Shown: in pieces, positions 42,918 through 54,755 of the stretch
How the letters are laid out: each line of letters starts with the position of its first letter
Position numbering within the stretch: position 1 is the stretch's first letter
Assembly: GCA_028583605.1 (NCBI GenBank)
Contig: CM053337.1
Coordinates: 27,638,162-27,702,161, forward strand
DNA from: Dastarcus helophoroides
Lineage: Eukaryota > Arthropoda > Insecta > Coleoptera > Bothrideridae
Length of the DNA stretch: 64,000 nucleotides
Reading direction: 5' to 3'
Notes under the pieces: generated by a model
Told to the model about the DNA's origin: nothing
What the model saw: only the letters and a program-made list of their open reading frames with translations
The model's database searches: none
Position numbers and translations under genes: made by a program

Positions 42918-45000
42918 GTGAGGATGGAGCCATCGAGGAGTTTAACAGTCCATAATCTTCCCCTGTTTTTTTGGTTACAAAGAAGGACGGGTCGACAAGA
43001 TTCTGTGTCGACTACCGGAAATTAAATGACATTACTAAGAAGGACAGCCACTCCTTGCCATGATGACATCCTAACAACCTTGTCTGGGTCCACCTGGTTT
43101 TCAACTTTGGACTTGAAAAGTAGATATTGGCAAGTGAACATAGAACCCGACGACGGCCTTTTTATCAGAGAGTGGATTATATTATTTATGTTCTTTAAAT
43201 ATGCAACACACAGACTTCTTTTTAAGGTCTGAAGGAACGGGTCTTCGGGGTCTTATTTACAAAACCTGCTTGGTTTACTTATATGACGTTATGGTAATGG
43301 AGAAGAGCTTTAAAGAAGATCTACAAAACCTTGACGAAATCTTCGACAGGTTAAAATAAACCAACTTAAAGCTGAACCAGAACCAGTGTTCTTTGCTCCA
43401 AAGAAAAATAGAATTCTTGGGCCACACTGTATCAGCCGTAGGAGTATAAACAAATATCAGCAAAATTCAAGCAATCCGTGACTGGCCAAGACCCAAAGAT
43501 AAACATAAACTGAGGAGCTTCCTGGGGTTATGCACCTATTACAGAAGATTTGTAGAAGGTTTCGCCAACATCGCTGCGCCGTTACATCGACTAAGGGAAG
43601 AAAGAACGCCATATGTCTGAACTCCCTATTGTGATACCGCTTTCCTAAAAGTAAAGTCCGCCTTGTGGCTTATCCTCAGCAGAGTAAAAGGTTCTTGTTA
43701 CACGCCAGCAGACAATAACATCGGCATTGAAGCTGTGCTGTCCCAAGTTCAAGGCGGTGAAGAAAAACTCGTCAAATTTTACAGCAAATTCCTGATGAAG
43801 CCGAAGAGGAACTACTGCACCACCACGAAGGACCTTGCGACAGTGAAGGTCGTGAAATACTTCAACAAGTATTTCTATGGACAAGAATTTTTGATTAGGA
43901 AGATCATTTGGCGCTTTCTTAGTTACTCCGAATAAAGCATGCAGAGGGGCAGGCGGCTAGATGGTTAGAAATACTCCAATATTACTTCAAGGTGCATCAT
44001 CGACCGGGTCGATAGCATAACAACGCTGACACGTTATGCAGAAGACCTTGTGGGGGTTGCAAATACTGCAGCGGAGTCGAGGACCATGAGGACATGGTAA
44101 ATATAAGGTTCACATCTGTTCAACCAGAAGATGGATGGAATCTTGAAGGTCTTCGGGAGCTACAGAAGAGCAATGCTGATATCGGACCCATAATGAAATG
44201 GAAGGAAGCTGATTACTAAGAAGTTTCCGACAGAAGTCCAGCTATCAAGAATTTGTGGGTCCAATGGAAATTTCTTCAGATAGAGGACAGGGTGCCGAAA
44301 AGGGCATGGGAAAGCGCGGATGGAAAGCGTGTCAACTTGCAGTTGGTAATGCCTCAGGAGAAGATTACACAGGTTTTGTGGGAGGTGACCATGGGACTTC
44401 TGATGGACATTTAGGGATAAAGAAGCCCCTGGAGAAGATTCGGGAACGGTTCTATTGGGTTAACTGTAGGAAAGACAGCAGTGTACCTTCCACAGTTTTT
44501 GTGGGAGGTGCACAATAAGACCTCTGATGGACATCTAGGAAAGATTCGAAAACGGTTCACTTGAGTTAACTGCAGGGAAGACGTCGAGGGGTGGTGTCGA
44601 AAATGTGTCACCTGGACAGCATCCAAGGATCCTCTTATAAGAACCAAAGGTACCCTAAAGTAGTATAATGTGGGAGCTCCATTTGAAAGAAATTGCAATC
44701 GATGTGACAACTACCATTGTTTCTAATGGCCTACGCGGCAACTCATAAAACTACGGGTCAGACTCCGGCAGAAGTGGCCTTCCGGAGGGAACTGCGGCTT
44801 CCATGTGACTTGGCGTTTAAATCATCAAGGGAGATTTCCAGAGAGACGATGGGTTTTATAGACGGCTTGAGGGAAACGATATTGGAGACACATGACAAGG
44901 TATTACGTAAACGCCAACCTTGGCGGTTTCAGTGAGGGCAAATCGTTATGGATCTGCAACCATCCTCAGTGGAAGAAATGAGTTTCGCCAAAGTTTAAGC
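42918..45000 (+). pseudogene. Gypsy pol remnant: RT, RNase H, integrase
   Basis: RT starts within the GAIEEFNSP block. [19 protein letters not shown] (about 42970-43030) and TLSGSTWFSTLDLKSRYWQV (43077-43137, catalytic aspartate in LDL) are clear. The YLDD box reads VYLYDVMV at about 43273-43296, so the first of the paired aspartates is tyrosine. [20 protein letters not shown] (43509-43568) and APLHRLREE form the RT-RNase H junction. RNase H at 43680-43900 includes NNIGIEAVLSQVQGGEEK and KFYSKFL. The integrase zinc finger is visible as duplicated LWEVHNKTSDGHLG-like pieces (44370-44560). MAYAATHKTTGQTPAEVAFR, then RELRLPCDLAF (44725-44815) is the integrase C-terminal part. Many stops and frameshifts. 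Confidence 0.85.
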
Positions 45001-45010
45001 CATCTTGTAG

Positions 45011-46699
45011 TTACAAATCTGAATTTTGGCAACCAAGTTGCCTAACAGTTATTTTCTGCGTTTATTCAAAGAACAAAGAACAAGAAATATTACTTGCATA
45101 AAATGAAGGCAATCCTTCTTTATTTTACGGATTCACTAACGATTAGTCCAAATTCAAAGTTTCAAGATTAAACAAGAAATTTCTAGAAAAATGGTCGAAT
45201 TTTTGATTTTGAGGTCAAAATATTGGAATAAAAATTAAATATTTTAATTTTAAATTGCAAAGTTTATAAAAATGAAATCTGAATGTTTAAAATTGGACGG
45301 CTTTTTGCAGAAAAAACCAAGCCACAAATTCCTAAGAATTAGATTTTATTGTCTTGTTATTTTTATATTGTATATTAAAGTAATTGAAAATGTATCAATT
45401 TCTTTCTCTAACAATAAGGAATTGATAATGAATTACTTTTTAATCAGTGGTAATCTAATTCGAAGTCATTTCATTCCTTTCTATTTAAAAAAGTAATAGG
45501 CAATGTAATAATTTTTTTTGAAAGTTTAAATTTGGCCTAGGTATTTGGATTTTCTTTAAATAACTATTTTTTCTTAAGGCGATGTTCTTTCAGTGCCTTT
45601 CGTGTTATATAAGCAAGGTGTTCCTTTAAAATGTAACAATTTGTGAAGCGCTTAGATGCAGGAAAAGTTTTTTGACACACTGCCTCTATCTTGCGAGATT
45701 TTTCTTCACAAAATAAATTTATGGAAGACATCTGATTCGTTAATCGAGATTTAACTGTAAATTGTTGTATATCCAAAATCTTTCATAAGCTGCTTCTTTT
45801 CGAACATTTCACTGTTCAATGTATAAAATGTGATTATCTATTTTTAACTTGAATTGGCTATATTTGATGAACGATGCTAATATAATTATGCAGATGTGGA
45901 AAACAATAGAATCGATATGTTTACTGTTCAACACACCTTAATGCAAAACTCTCCATGGCTGGACATTGTGGTGTATTATGAGGGTTTCACTCTGACCTCA
46001 ATATTATATTTAGACTACACCCTTTGCTTTCAAGAGAATTTTTCTAAACCTATTCAGATACTAAAAGGGACGAATATTTGTATAGCTATCACATTTATAG
46101 CAGCCACCCAGTCAAATGTTCGAGCAACTTTCGTACATGCTCATCAATATTCAATTTGGGGGTGCTAGACATTTTATTTGAATTATATTAGTTCTGCCAA
46201 GAATTTTACATTGCATTTCCCGGGGGAACCCTTAAACGTAAGCCCCTTAAGCAGCTATATGAATTCTATTTCGGACTCGAACCTGGACCGTAACCTTTAA
46301 CTTACTTTCTTAGTAAGATTGTCTTCAGAATTTGGCTTTACTTTTTTTAGGTTTATTAACAACTAGTATAATAATCGAGTTCGTAAGCGTAAATTTTAAA
46401 TATGTGCAGTTGTTTTGATTTTAAGAAATTTTGAAAACTTTGTCGACTGATAATGGGAAAAAATAACAAAATAAAGCTGGCAATTAACGATCATTGGTTT
46501 AATTATCATATTGCAAAAATGTTTCTCATAAGATACCGTCAAAATACGACGAATCACATAATGAAATTCTCCTCTCATTAGAGCTTATGTGGCTGACTAA
46601 TGGCTTTAAGTTGGAAATATTTACAGTAACTGTATCCATACCATTGAGGCAAGGAAGGACGAATCATCTAGTTATTGGTTATAAATATTTTCATCTGTA
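45011..46699. other. Unassigned DNA
   Basis: AT-rich. Frames at 45564-45776 (-) and 45896-46168 (+) have no convincing domain. A GC-richer stretch at 46,205-46,310 contains CGGACTCGAACCTGG, resembling an inverted B box, but no matching A box was found. Confidence 0.35.
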
Positions 46700-46729
46700 A
46701 TACGTTCGACTCTTTCATGACAACATTTA

Positions 46730-48100
46730 ATTGACATTATTTGTATTCCATTCAGCCTCTTATCCAACTTGGGTAAGGTGGCGGAAAGGATTTTGAAGCG
46801 TCTGCGGAATGTCATCAACGATCGCGACATCATTCCTAAGGAACAATTTGGTTTCCAACCTGTGCACTCTACCTCAGACCAGCTGCTGAAAGTGGTTGAA
46901 ACAATCACTTAACGCATGAACTGGAACCAGGTAGTTGGAGCTATTTTCTTCGATATCTCCAAGGTATCTGACACAGTTTGGCACCAAGGACTAGTCTACA
47001 AGATGCACTAGTTTAGAATACCTCTAACGATGGTTCAAATGGTAAGCTCGTTCCTGGATCAGCGCTTATTCAGAGCAAAGGTGGGACAGAAACTATCAAA
47101 CCAGTTTAGGCTAAAGTATGGGGTGTCTCAAGGCTCTGCCTTGTCACCTCTGCTGTATTCTCTTTTCACAGCGAACATACCGAGAACCAATCCAACAATC
47201 GACCACACCTTATCGGCAACTTATGCAAACGACATAGCTTTTTTGGCTTACTCTTTCAGTCCAGAGTTGGTCACCGGACGATTTCAGGAGGCAATTTGGA
47301 CTACTAAATTACTTCGGTCAATAGAGGATCCAAGTTAACGCAGACAAGACCCAAGCAGTCTTCTTCACCCGAAGAAGACTCCAACCATATGGACATGTTA
47401 ATGTTCATGGACAAAACGTCAATTGGAGACTTCAGGCAAAGTATCTAGGTGTAATTCTGGATAAAAGACTTACATTTTAGGCACACATCGATTATGCAGT
47501 ATCCAAAGTCAAAATGTTGAAGGGACTGCTGCAAGCGATGATTGGTAGAAATAGTAACCTGTCCATTGGACTTAAAGTGTTACTATAAAAATCAATCATA
47601 AAACCAGCGATGACGTACGCATCTGTAACTTGGTCACAGGCGACCGATAATCAGATGAAGAAACTCCAGGTGTTTCAGAACGTCTTTCTAAGACAAGCCA
47701 TGGACGCTCCATGGTTTGTGAGAAACAATCAACTCCATAAGGAAGCTGAACTACCCTTGGTAAGAGATTTTCTTAGGGAAATTAATTCCAGTGCGATGGT
47801 AAGAGCGAAAACGCATGCCAACGAGCTAGTTCAACAGGCAGTGGATTACTATCCAAATATCTCAACCAAGATTAGGAGACCATGCTGCACTTCCATTTCG
47901 GAAATTTTTGCTTTGTTTCTTTCTTATGTTTCAGGCAAAACAGCTTACAATAGTGCTTCAGCACTCTTGAACTGTTTCAACGGGGGAATTGGGGGCCAAG
48001 GGCCCGGCCCGACCGAAGAAGTAGGAGTTTTTAGTCGGTACCCGTAGTTTGAGAGGAAGTCCGACACTATATGAGTATCTTCCCAGTTGTCCTTAACAGA
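46730..48100 (+). mobile_element. Jockey-clade LINE, 5'-truncated
   Basis: RT and C-terminal domain followed by a 3' untranslated region (47,890-48,090) that contains TTTTTAGTCGGTACCCGTAG and GGAAGTCCGACACTATA, a typical Jockey tail. A (TGTC)n run follows at about 48,150. Not related to LINE copies a-d. Confidence 0.8.
46740..47885 (+). pseudogene. Jockey reverse transcriptase remnant
   Basis: NRPISLLSNLGKVAERILKR (in the frame opposite to the 46672-46908 frame), PKEQFGFQPVHSTSDQLLKV and GAIFFDISKVSDTVWHQGLV (motif A, about 46935-46997) lead to the frame 47030-47335. That frame has GVSQGSALSPLLYSLFTANI and the active site as YANDIAFLA (about 47221-47248), where YADD reads YAND. After frame changes come YLGVILDKRLTF (about 47440-47478). 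From 47610, TYASVTWSQATDNQMKKLQV, then FQNVFLRQAMDAPWFVRN is the Jockey C-terminal domain in one clean frame to 47885. Active site lost and frames broken. Confidence 0.88.
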
Positions 48101-51100
48101 TTTTCACCTACTTAAAAAAAATGTATTTCATACAGAAGTTTTTAAAATGTTTGTCTGTCTGTCTGTATTTACTGCTGTTTCATTGTTTATTTTTAACTTT
48201 AACTTTAATCTCCCAAGATAAGTAAACTGGAATTATTAGGAATCATATTTTTTTCCAAATTTTAACATTGATAATAATGTGTTTTTATTTTTGTCCTTCT
48301 TTTCTATAATTTTTCTTTATTTTAGCAAGTTTCTTACATTTACCATTTATTTTGTTCCAAATTATGACCACAATTTCAAAATTTTAAATTTTCATTGAAA
48401 TTTTCGTTAATGTTTCCGGATAAAAGGTGAAATAAAAAACATCGATATTTTGAAACGAAAGTAAACATTTTGAATGAAAGATGGTCATCATATTTGTAGA
48501 AAAAGTTAAAAGTTCGAAAAGAAACTCAAAATTTATTAAAACAAAACCCTTCGTGTTTAAATTCAAAATTTTGAAAATGGGTCATTTCTGGATTGAACAT
48601 AAAAATCTGGAAAAAAAGTCGTAGTTAAATTCAGTTTCAAAAGATCATTTCAAGAAAAAAGTGAACATTTTTGATTTGGAAATTTTAAGAAAAAGACATT
48701 TTGTGACAAAATTTTCTAAAAATTAGAAAAATCAATTTAAGTACGAAATATTGATTAAATTAATAAAAGAAATTTTGGAAAAAACTAAAAGATCACAATC
48801 ACAAAATTGAAATTGAAAAAAATAACACCAAAATGTGGATACAAATACTAAAATTTATAATTGAAAAAGTTCAATATTACGGTTGCTCCATGTAGAATAT
48901 TGACAAATATATTTCAAAAGTAAAGTGATTTTTTTGTGGAAAATTTCTATAAATATCTAAAAAAGGTATTTATTTAATTTAGAGTTTAAAATAAAATTTT
49001 TAAAATTAATATTTGAGTTTTGTAATATCGAATAGGTATAACCTTTCATATATTATTTGCTTGAAATTTGTTTCCTAATTATCAAAAGAACTTGAACGGC
49101 AAAAAATTAACCTTTACTTTAAAATTCTCCCAAAATAATTCAAAATTAATAAAAAAAGACTAACATTTCAGTAAATATCTCAATGATAAATATAAGTCTA
49201 CACGAAAAAAAATGGAATTAAATATATATGTTTTTAAAAGTTGCTGTCCTGTGGTCAAAAATTCAAGATGAAAGTATTAATTTTAAAAAAATCATTGAAT
49301 TTTGTAATAATATAATAAGAAGCTTTCCAATTTGCCAAATAATATTTTTATAAAATTTCGACCATTTTGTTTTAAAAAACTTGACTTTACACTCGAAAAT
49401 TTATTGCAAGTCTGGTTTCAAGTTTGAAATAGAACCTTAATGGAAAAATAAAAATTATGAGAAAAATAATATTATTGGCCAAAAAAAACGAAGAGTCGAT
49501 TGTAAAATCAACAATGTTCGAAAATTTTTACTTTTTTTTTTTGAAAATTCAAGCTTTTCTTAAATTTTTTTATGATCGAAATTTAACTTAAAATCGAGAG
49601 AACAAAATCTTTGAAAGAAACTATAATTTACTGGAACAAACCCAACATTTAGAAATGTTTTCCCCAATTTCCCAATTTTTTTAAACCCGAAAAGAATTTG
49701 GAATTAAATTACATTATTCCCCAAAATGTCTAGTTTAAAATCCAAATTTCCAAATTCAAGTCGAAATTATTTTAGTGGTAGTCAACATTTCCAGAAAAAT
49801 ATTCTACAATTTCAATTTAGGAAAAAACCTTTTTTAGAAATGTTAACATTTTTTTTACAAGTTTTCCCTTAATCCGGAAATTTTCAGTTTACAGAGGAAA
49901 TCTTAACCTTCTCTTAAAGCAGAAAAATAGCTGAAATTTAGAATTAAAGTAAAATTTTCGGGTAAAAACTCCAAATGCTTAAACACATTTTACTCGAATT
50001 TCGATTTTAAAGTCGACAATGTCACAATGATTAAGGCGAAAAAGTGTTTAATGTCTATGGAAAATTGTTTAACGTTTTAAAATGTTAAATTTAATGTAAA
50101 CATAAAAAATGTTAACCAAATCTCAAAATTTTTAGTTTAAAGTAAACGTGTTCAGTTTAGAGTTGAAATGTGAAGATTAGATTGGGCAAAAATTGTAAAA
50201 TTTTCCAAATTTTTAGAATACAACTTTTTTTTCTCAAAATGTTATCCATTTCAATAACATTTTAACAAATTAAAAAAAAAGAAAAATATTAAAATTTCGA
50301 GAAACTAAAATGTCAAACTTTAAGATAAAAGTATACTTTTTCTGAAAAATGAAAGTTTTAAAAAATGGAAGAACAAAAGGATGAATTCTTAAAATATTCC
50401 AAATTTCGAGAAAAAGTCTGATTTTCTAATAGAATGTCAATTTAGGGAAAAAGGTCGAACCTTGGAAATGAAACTAAAGTTCTGAAAAAAAGATAAATTT
50501 TGAAAATAAATTAAAATTTTCCGCAACACCCTAATTTAAAAATTAGTGTAGAATTAAAACAATAACTCTTTTACACTGTTATAGAATTACGAGAAAAGTC
50601 AACATTTTCGTAAAACAACCAAATTGACAAAAATTAAGTAAAAACACAAACATTAAAATAAATCGAAATTTGAAGTAAAAACTTATACAGTTTAAAAAAA
50701 CTAGATTTTTTCAATAAACAGCTGAATTTTGCGAATAAATTGAAATTTTGAGAAATCTAGAAAAAGGTCAATCTAAAAATAGTCCAGTTTAGACAAAAAT
50801 TTCTCTCTATCTTTGGTTTGATCGAGCTTTAAAAATGTAAAGTTCATGGGGAGTCATTTTTTTCAAAAAAACGTCGAATTTTGTGAAGAGGGTCAAACTT
50901 AAAAAAAAAGACAAATATTGATAACAAAAAACCAAATTTCCTCAAACACGAATTTCGAGGAGAAACTCGACATTTGCATAAATATAAAAGATTAAAATTT
51001 AAGAATAAGGTCGAAAAAGCAGGGAGACATTTAAACTTTTTAATAAAATGTATACCTAATTTCGAGAAAAAGTCGACATTTGGAAAAAAAGACAAATTTT

Positions 51101-51193
51101 GAGTAAAATTCGAAATTTCTAGAAAATGTCTAATTTTGAGAGAAAAGTCAACATTTTCATAGAAAATACCAATTTTAAAAAAAGGAAAGTTCT
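48101..51193. repeat. Quasi-periodic A-tract DNA, ~3 kb block
   Basis: The longest A/T-tract block: A-rich on the plus strand with AAAAAGTC, GAAATTTT and AAAATTTC words spaced ~18-22 nt. No gene. The minus-strand frames 48384-48566 and 50844-51095 are phenylalanine/serine/lysine strings from this repeat. Confidence 0.75.
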
Positions 51194-52550
51194 AAAGGGT
51201 CTAGCAGGATAAGTAAAGCCAAGTGGCCTCCAAATAGGAACATATAGTAATATTTTTGGAAAGTTATCACCTCGGCACATGAACAAAATTTAGGTGTATT
51301 TAGGCTCGATATTTCAAGGTCTACGAAATATAAAAAAAAATTGTCAATTTAGGAAGATTTTTAAAATTTTTTATATATTTTGTACTAAATAAGTTAGAAA
51401 AGTGAAACCAACGGCATATTATAGCTAATATTTCAAAGGATATTATATATTTTTTCATAATTTTTTAATAATTCTAGCTATCCGTAAAATTATTTAAAAA
51501 ATAATTTAATTTTTTTTAATAGTTTTATTTGAGATACAATCACAAAATTAATATACAGGGTGATTCATTAATAACTCATTAATAACTCATTAATAATTCA
51601 AAAACTGATAATTACATAAAATAAACAGGAGTAACTTTTTTACTCAAAATTAAACTGCCTTTTAGATTTTCTAGTCATTTTAGCCATAATTCATTAGGTA
51701 AAAAAGATATGTTGTAATTCCCTTAAGTAACAGGGTGTAACTAACGTCCTGTATAAATAGTGCAAAATTCAGCCTTAAATTCGTAATTCTCATGCCAATT
51801 TCGCATTGTCAATTTTCCAGACAATATTGATTAAAAATCACAAAATTATTAAGAAGTTTCAAATTAAAATTCCAACTTTGAACACCCTGTACCTCGCAAA
51901 CCTGCACCATTTGTATGAGGCATGTTAGCTCATTCACCATATTTTGGTATGTAGAGTATCTCCAGTTCAGAAATTGCCCATTCTTAATGAATCACCCTGC
52001 ATATTATAGTACTCATTAAGTACTATAACATATAAAAAATTTACCAAATAAAAATTGGTGCAAATTAGATTGAAGTTTTGACCCTTTAGAATATAAAAAA
52101 ATTTTGTTATTTTTGAAGTAAAATTGTTTTTTTTTTTGTGTAGTTTGCATTTAATTATAATGCGGTAAAGTAAAATAAAATTCAGAATGCATACTCCTTT
52201 TTATATTTTATTAATTTTGTTAAAGTGAATATTTTATAAATTTAATTTTTTCCATTTATTTTTACATTTTTGGCAGGGATAAATTCAACTAAAAATTACG
52301 AAAAATAGTCATATTATACCATGAAACATATGCTAAAAAATGCCGTTGGTTTCCTCTTTCTAACTAATTTAGTTAAAAAATATCAACAAATTAAAAAATC
52401 TTATGTTGACTAATATTTTAATACCTCCTAGGCATATTGAAGTATCGAGCTCAAATGCACATAAATTTTATTGGTATTTCGAGGTGATAATTAATCGAAA
52501 ATTTTATTACAAATTCCCATTTAGGGGTCACTTTACAATGTTTACCTTGC
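51194..52550 (+). mobile_element. Fold-back element X, left copy (with MITE inserted)
   Basis: About 905 bp excluding the inserted MITE (51555-52001). The outer end AAAGGGTCTAGCAGGATAAG, then AAGTGGCCTCCAAATAGG reappears inverted at the inner end (CCCATTTAGGGGTCACTTT, ~52520), giving terminal inverted repeats of about 300 bp. No protein-coding capacity. Copy 53245-54161 is the same element in opposite orientation. Confidence 0.8.
51555..52001. mobile_element. MITE inserted in element X, with empty site in the sister copy
   Basis: Starts CAGGGTGATTCATTAATAAC and ends TTCTTAATGAATCACCCTG, flanked by TA. Removing it together with one TA gives a sequence matching the uninterrupted sister copy at about 53,790-53,810 (ATCACAAAGTTAATATATG on its minus strand). 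About 447 bp, non-coding, with internal secondary CAGGGTG/CACCCTG sites. Confidence 0.85.
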
Positions 52551-53244
52551 TGAAATATCTCTTTCCTAGAAAATTTAAAATTAAACTATACATTTAATTT
52601 AGTGACAAAAATGTCGACTCAAATTTTAATTAAACAATAAATATGTCAAATTATTTCTACAATCAATATTTTTCTTAAATGGTAATAATTTACTCTAACA
52701 TTTTAACTTCAGTTTTAAAGCATATTTGAAAGTTTTTCGAATTTCCCTCTTTAAAAATTTTAAGTTTAAATTCTAAAATTTGAGAAAAAAGTTTAAATCA
52801 AAGAAAAGAAATATCGAAGTCTTAATTTAAAAGATTGGATTATAAAATCCAAATTTTGGAAAAATAGTCACAATTTCGACAAAAATTTCTAAATTATATG
52901 AAAAAATAAGAATGATTTCAAAATTTCAGCTTGATTTCGAAATTTGAACTTTGGATACTTGGAGTTTTTATCGAAATTCAAAGTTTAAATTTCACATTTT
53001 TAAAAATATAAATTTAAGAAATTTTTTATAATTTTCTGGTTTTTATCCAGTTTCGTGTCATAATTTGAATTTATTTTTATAAATTTCGAGTCTTTTTTAC
53101 GATTTAAGTTTTTTCCTCTTAAATTCAGAATTTAAACAAAATATTTAGTCATTAAAATTGTCGGTGTTTGAGCTAAAATTTCAGTCGACATCGTTTTCCA
53201 TAATATCCACTTTAACTTTGAAATTTCAATTCAAGCATAGGATT
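52551..53244. repeat. A/T-tract spacer between the X copies
   Basis: No gene, T-rich A/T-tract DNA on the plus strand. Confidence 0.6.
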
Positions 53245-54161
53245 TTCTAGCAGAGTAATTAAAGCGACGGGAACCCTAAATGGGAAAATTATCAAATTAA
53301 AATTACCTCATTAAAATATCAACAAAATGTATGTGCATTTGGGCTTTTTATCTTAATGGGATTATAATATAATAAAAAAAATATTTTTTTAAATTTTTGA
53401 TCTTTTTTAGCTATAAGTTAGAACAATAAAATTAACGCCATTTCTGAGATCATGTTTCATAGTATATAATGAATTTTTTATGGCAATTTTTATTTGATTT
53501 TATCCGCGTCAAAAATCCATAGAAAATGTAAGAACAAATAAAAAAAAAATTAAAATATTCATTTTAACATAAATAATAAAATATAGAAAATAATATGCAT
53601 TCTATATTTTATTTAACTTTACCACGCTATGTTAAAATACGAAATGCACAAAAAAAAACAATTTTACCTCAAAAATAAAAAAAAACTTTTTATATTCCGA
53701 AGGGTAAAGGCTTCAACTTAATTTTTTTTCAAAGTGTTGCACCAATTTTTATTTTGAAAATTTTTTATATGTTATAGTACTTGATGGGTACTATAACATA
53801 TATTAACTTTGTGATTGTATCTCGGACAAAACTATTACAAAAATTAATTTTTTTTATTAATTTTTGGGGTGGCAAGAATTAATAAAAAAATATGAAAAAA
53901 AAAAAATATAATATAGTCCAAAATATTAGCTATAATATGCCGTTAGTTTTATTTTCCTAACTTATTCAGTTCAAAAGATATAAAAAATTTAAAAAATCCT
54001 CATAAATTGAAATGTTTTTAATATCTCGTAGTCACGTATAAATATCAAACCCAAATATACATAAATTTTGTTTATATGTGGAGGTGATAAATTATTGAAA
54101 ATATTACTTATAGGTTCCCATTTGGGGGCCACTTCGCCATACTTATCCGGTTAGACCCTTT
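53245..54161 (-). mobile_element. Fold-back element X, right copy (uninterrupted)
   Basis: Reverse complement of the left copy through ATTTTGTTTATATGTGGAGG, ATATGCCGTTAGTTTTATTT, GGTAAAATTG-type and CACCAATTTTTATTTTG segments. The outer end CGCCATACTTATCCGGTTAG, then ACCCTTT mirrors the left copy's start. With the left copy it forms a ~3-kb inverted repeat with ~900-bp arms. Confidence 0.8.
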
Positions 54162-54591
54162 GCAGAACAAGCCGAGCTTAAAAACTATTCCACAGAAAGT
54201 TACATTTTAAGAAAAAAGTTAAACTTTGAGAATAAAGTCCAACTTAAGAAAACAAATATTAAAAAAAAGTCGAAATTTTGAAAAAAGATGCAATTTGAAG
54301 GCAAAAGATTGAAATCTACAAAAATACAAAAGGTTAAAATTTGAAAAAATAAATCGAAAAATCGGGCGAAATGTGTGTTCTTTTTAATAAAATTTGGATC
54401 CATTTTCGACAGAAAGGTCTAAATTTTAAAAAGAGAATTTCGAGGAAAAAATCGATATTTGGAGAAATAGGAAATGTTAAATTTTAAAATAAAAGTCTCC
54501 ATTTCCAGGAAAAGCCAAACTTTGAGAAAAAAGATGGAAAACATAGAAATTCTAATCAAACAAAATTTTTATTAGGTGGTGATGAGAGTAT

Positions 54592-54632
54592 CTCTTTGAA
54601 AATGAGAGCTGGGCTATCGAATCGCATTAGAG
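54592..54632 (+). ncRNA. Degraded hammerhead-like motif (family B, dimer unit 1)
   Basis: Stem I flanks CTCT (54592-54595) and AGAG (54629-54632) pair. The core boxes are damaged (TTGAAAA for CUGAAGA, GAAT for GAAA). Confidence 0.5.
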
Positions 54633-54712
54633 CAACCTTTGTTGTATTTTGTTATCTTTCTTGGTTTCATGGGACAAGATTTGTATTTCAATTCTTCATC
54701 TCCAGAGAGATA

Positions 54713-54755
54713 CTCTTTTTGAAGATGATAGCTTGGCTAACGAAACGCGTTAGAC
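54713..54755 (+). ncRNA. Degraded hammerhead-like motif (family B, dimer unit 2)
   Basis: TTGAAGA (54719-54725) replaces CUGAAGA. Stem II GATAGC/GCTAAC, GAAA (54742-54745) and palindromic ACGCGT (54745-54750) are kept. Confidence 0.55.

Larger units (their letters stand above)
42530..45010 (+). mobile_element. Ty3/Gypsy LTR retrotransposon (copy b), gag-protease deleted
   Basis: 5' LTR (42530-42829), PBS (42831-42848) and ~70 bp of leader are joined directly to the start of the RT domain at about 42918. The order then continues normally through RT, RNase H and integrase to ~45,000. Gag and protease are missing, and no 3' LTR is seen. The leader matches copy a up to the CGAAATATTG word, which locates the deletion junction just after it. 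Confidence 0.88.

Noticed and set aside
45564..45776. Minus frame with CQKTFPASKRF...LKEHLAYITRKALKEH resembling a C2H2 zinc finger
   Set aside because: Only one loosely spaced Cys/His set, with no linker and no second finger; chance similarity is likely.
46235..46330. tRNA or SINE from CGGACTCGAACCTGG
   Set aside because: A B-box-like word alone; no A box at the right distance and no match to the SINE found elsewhere.
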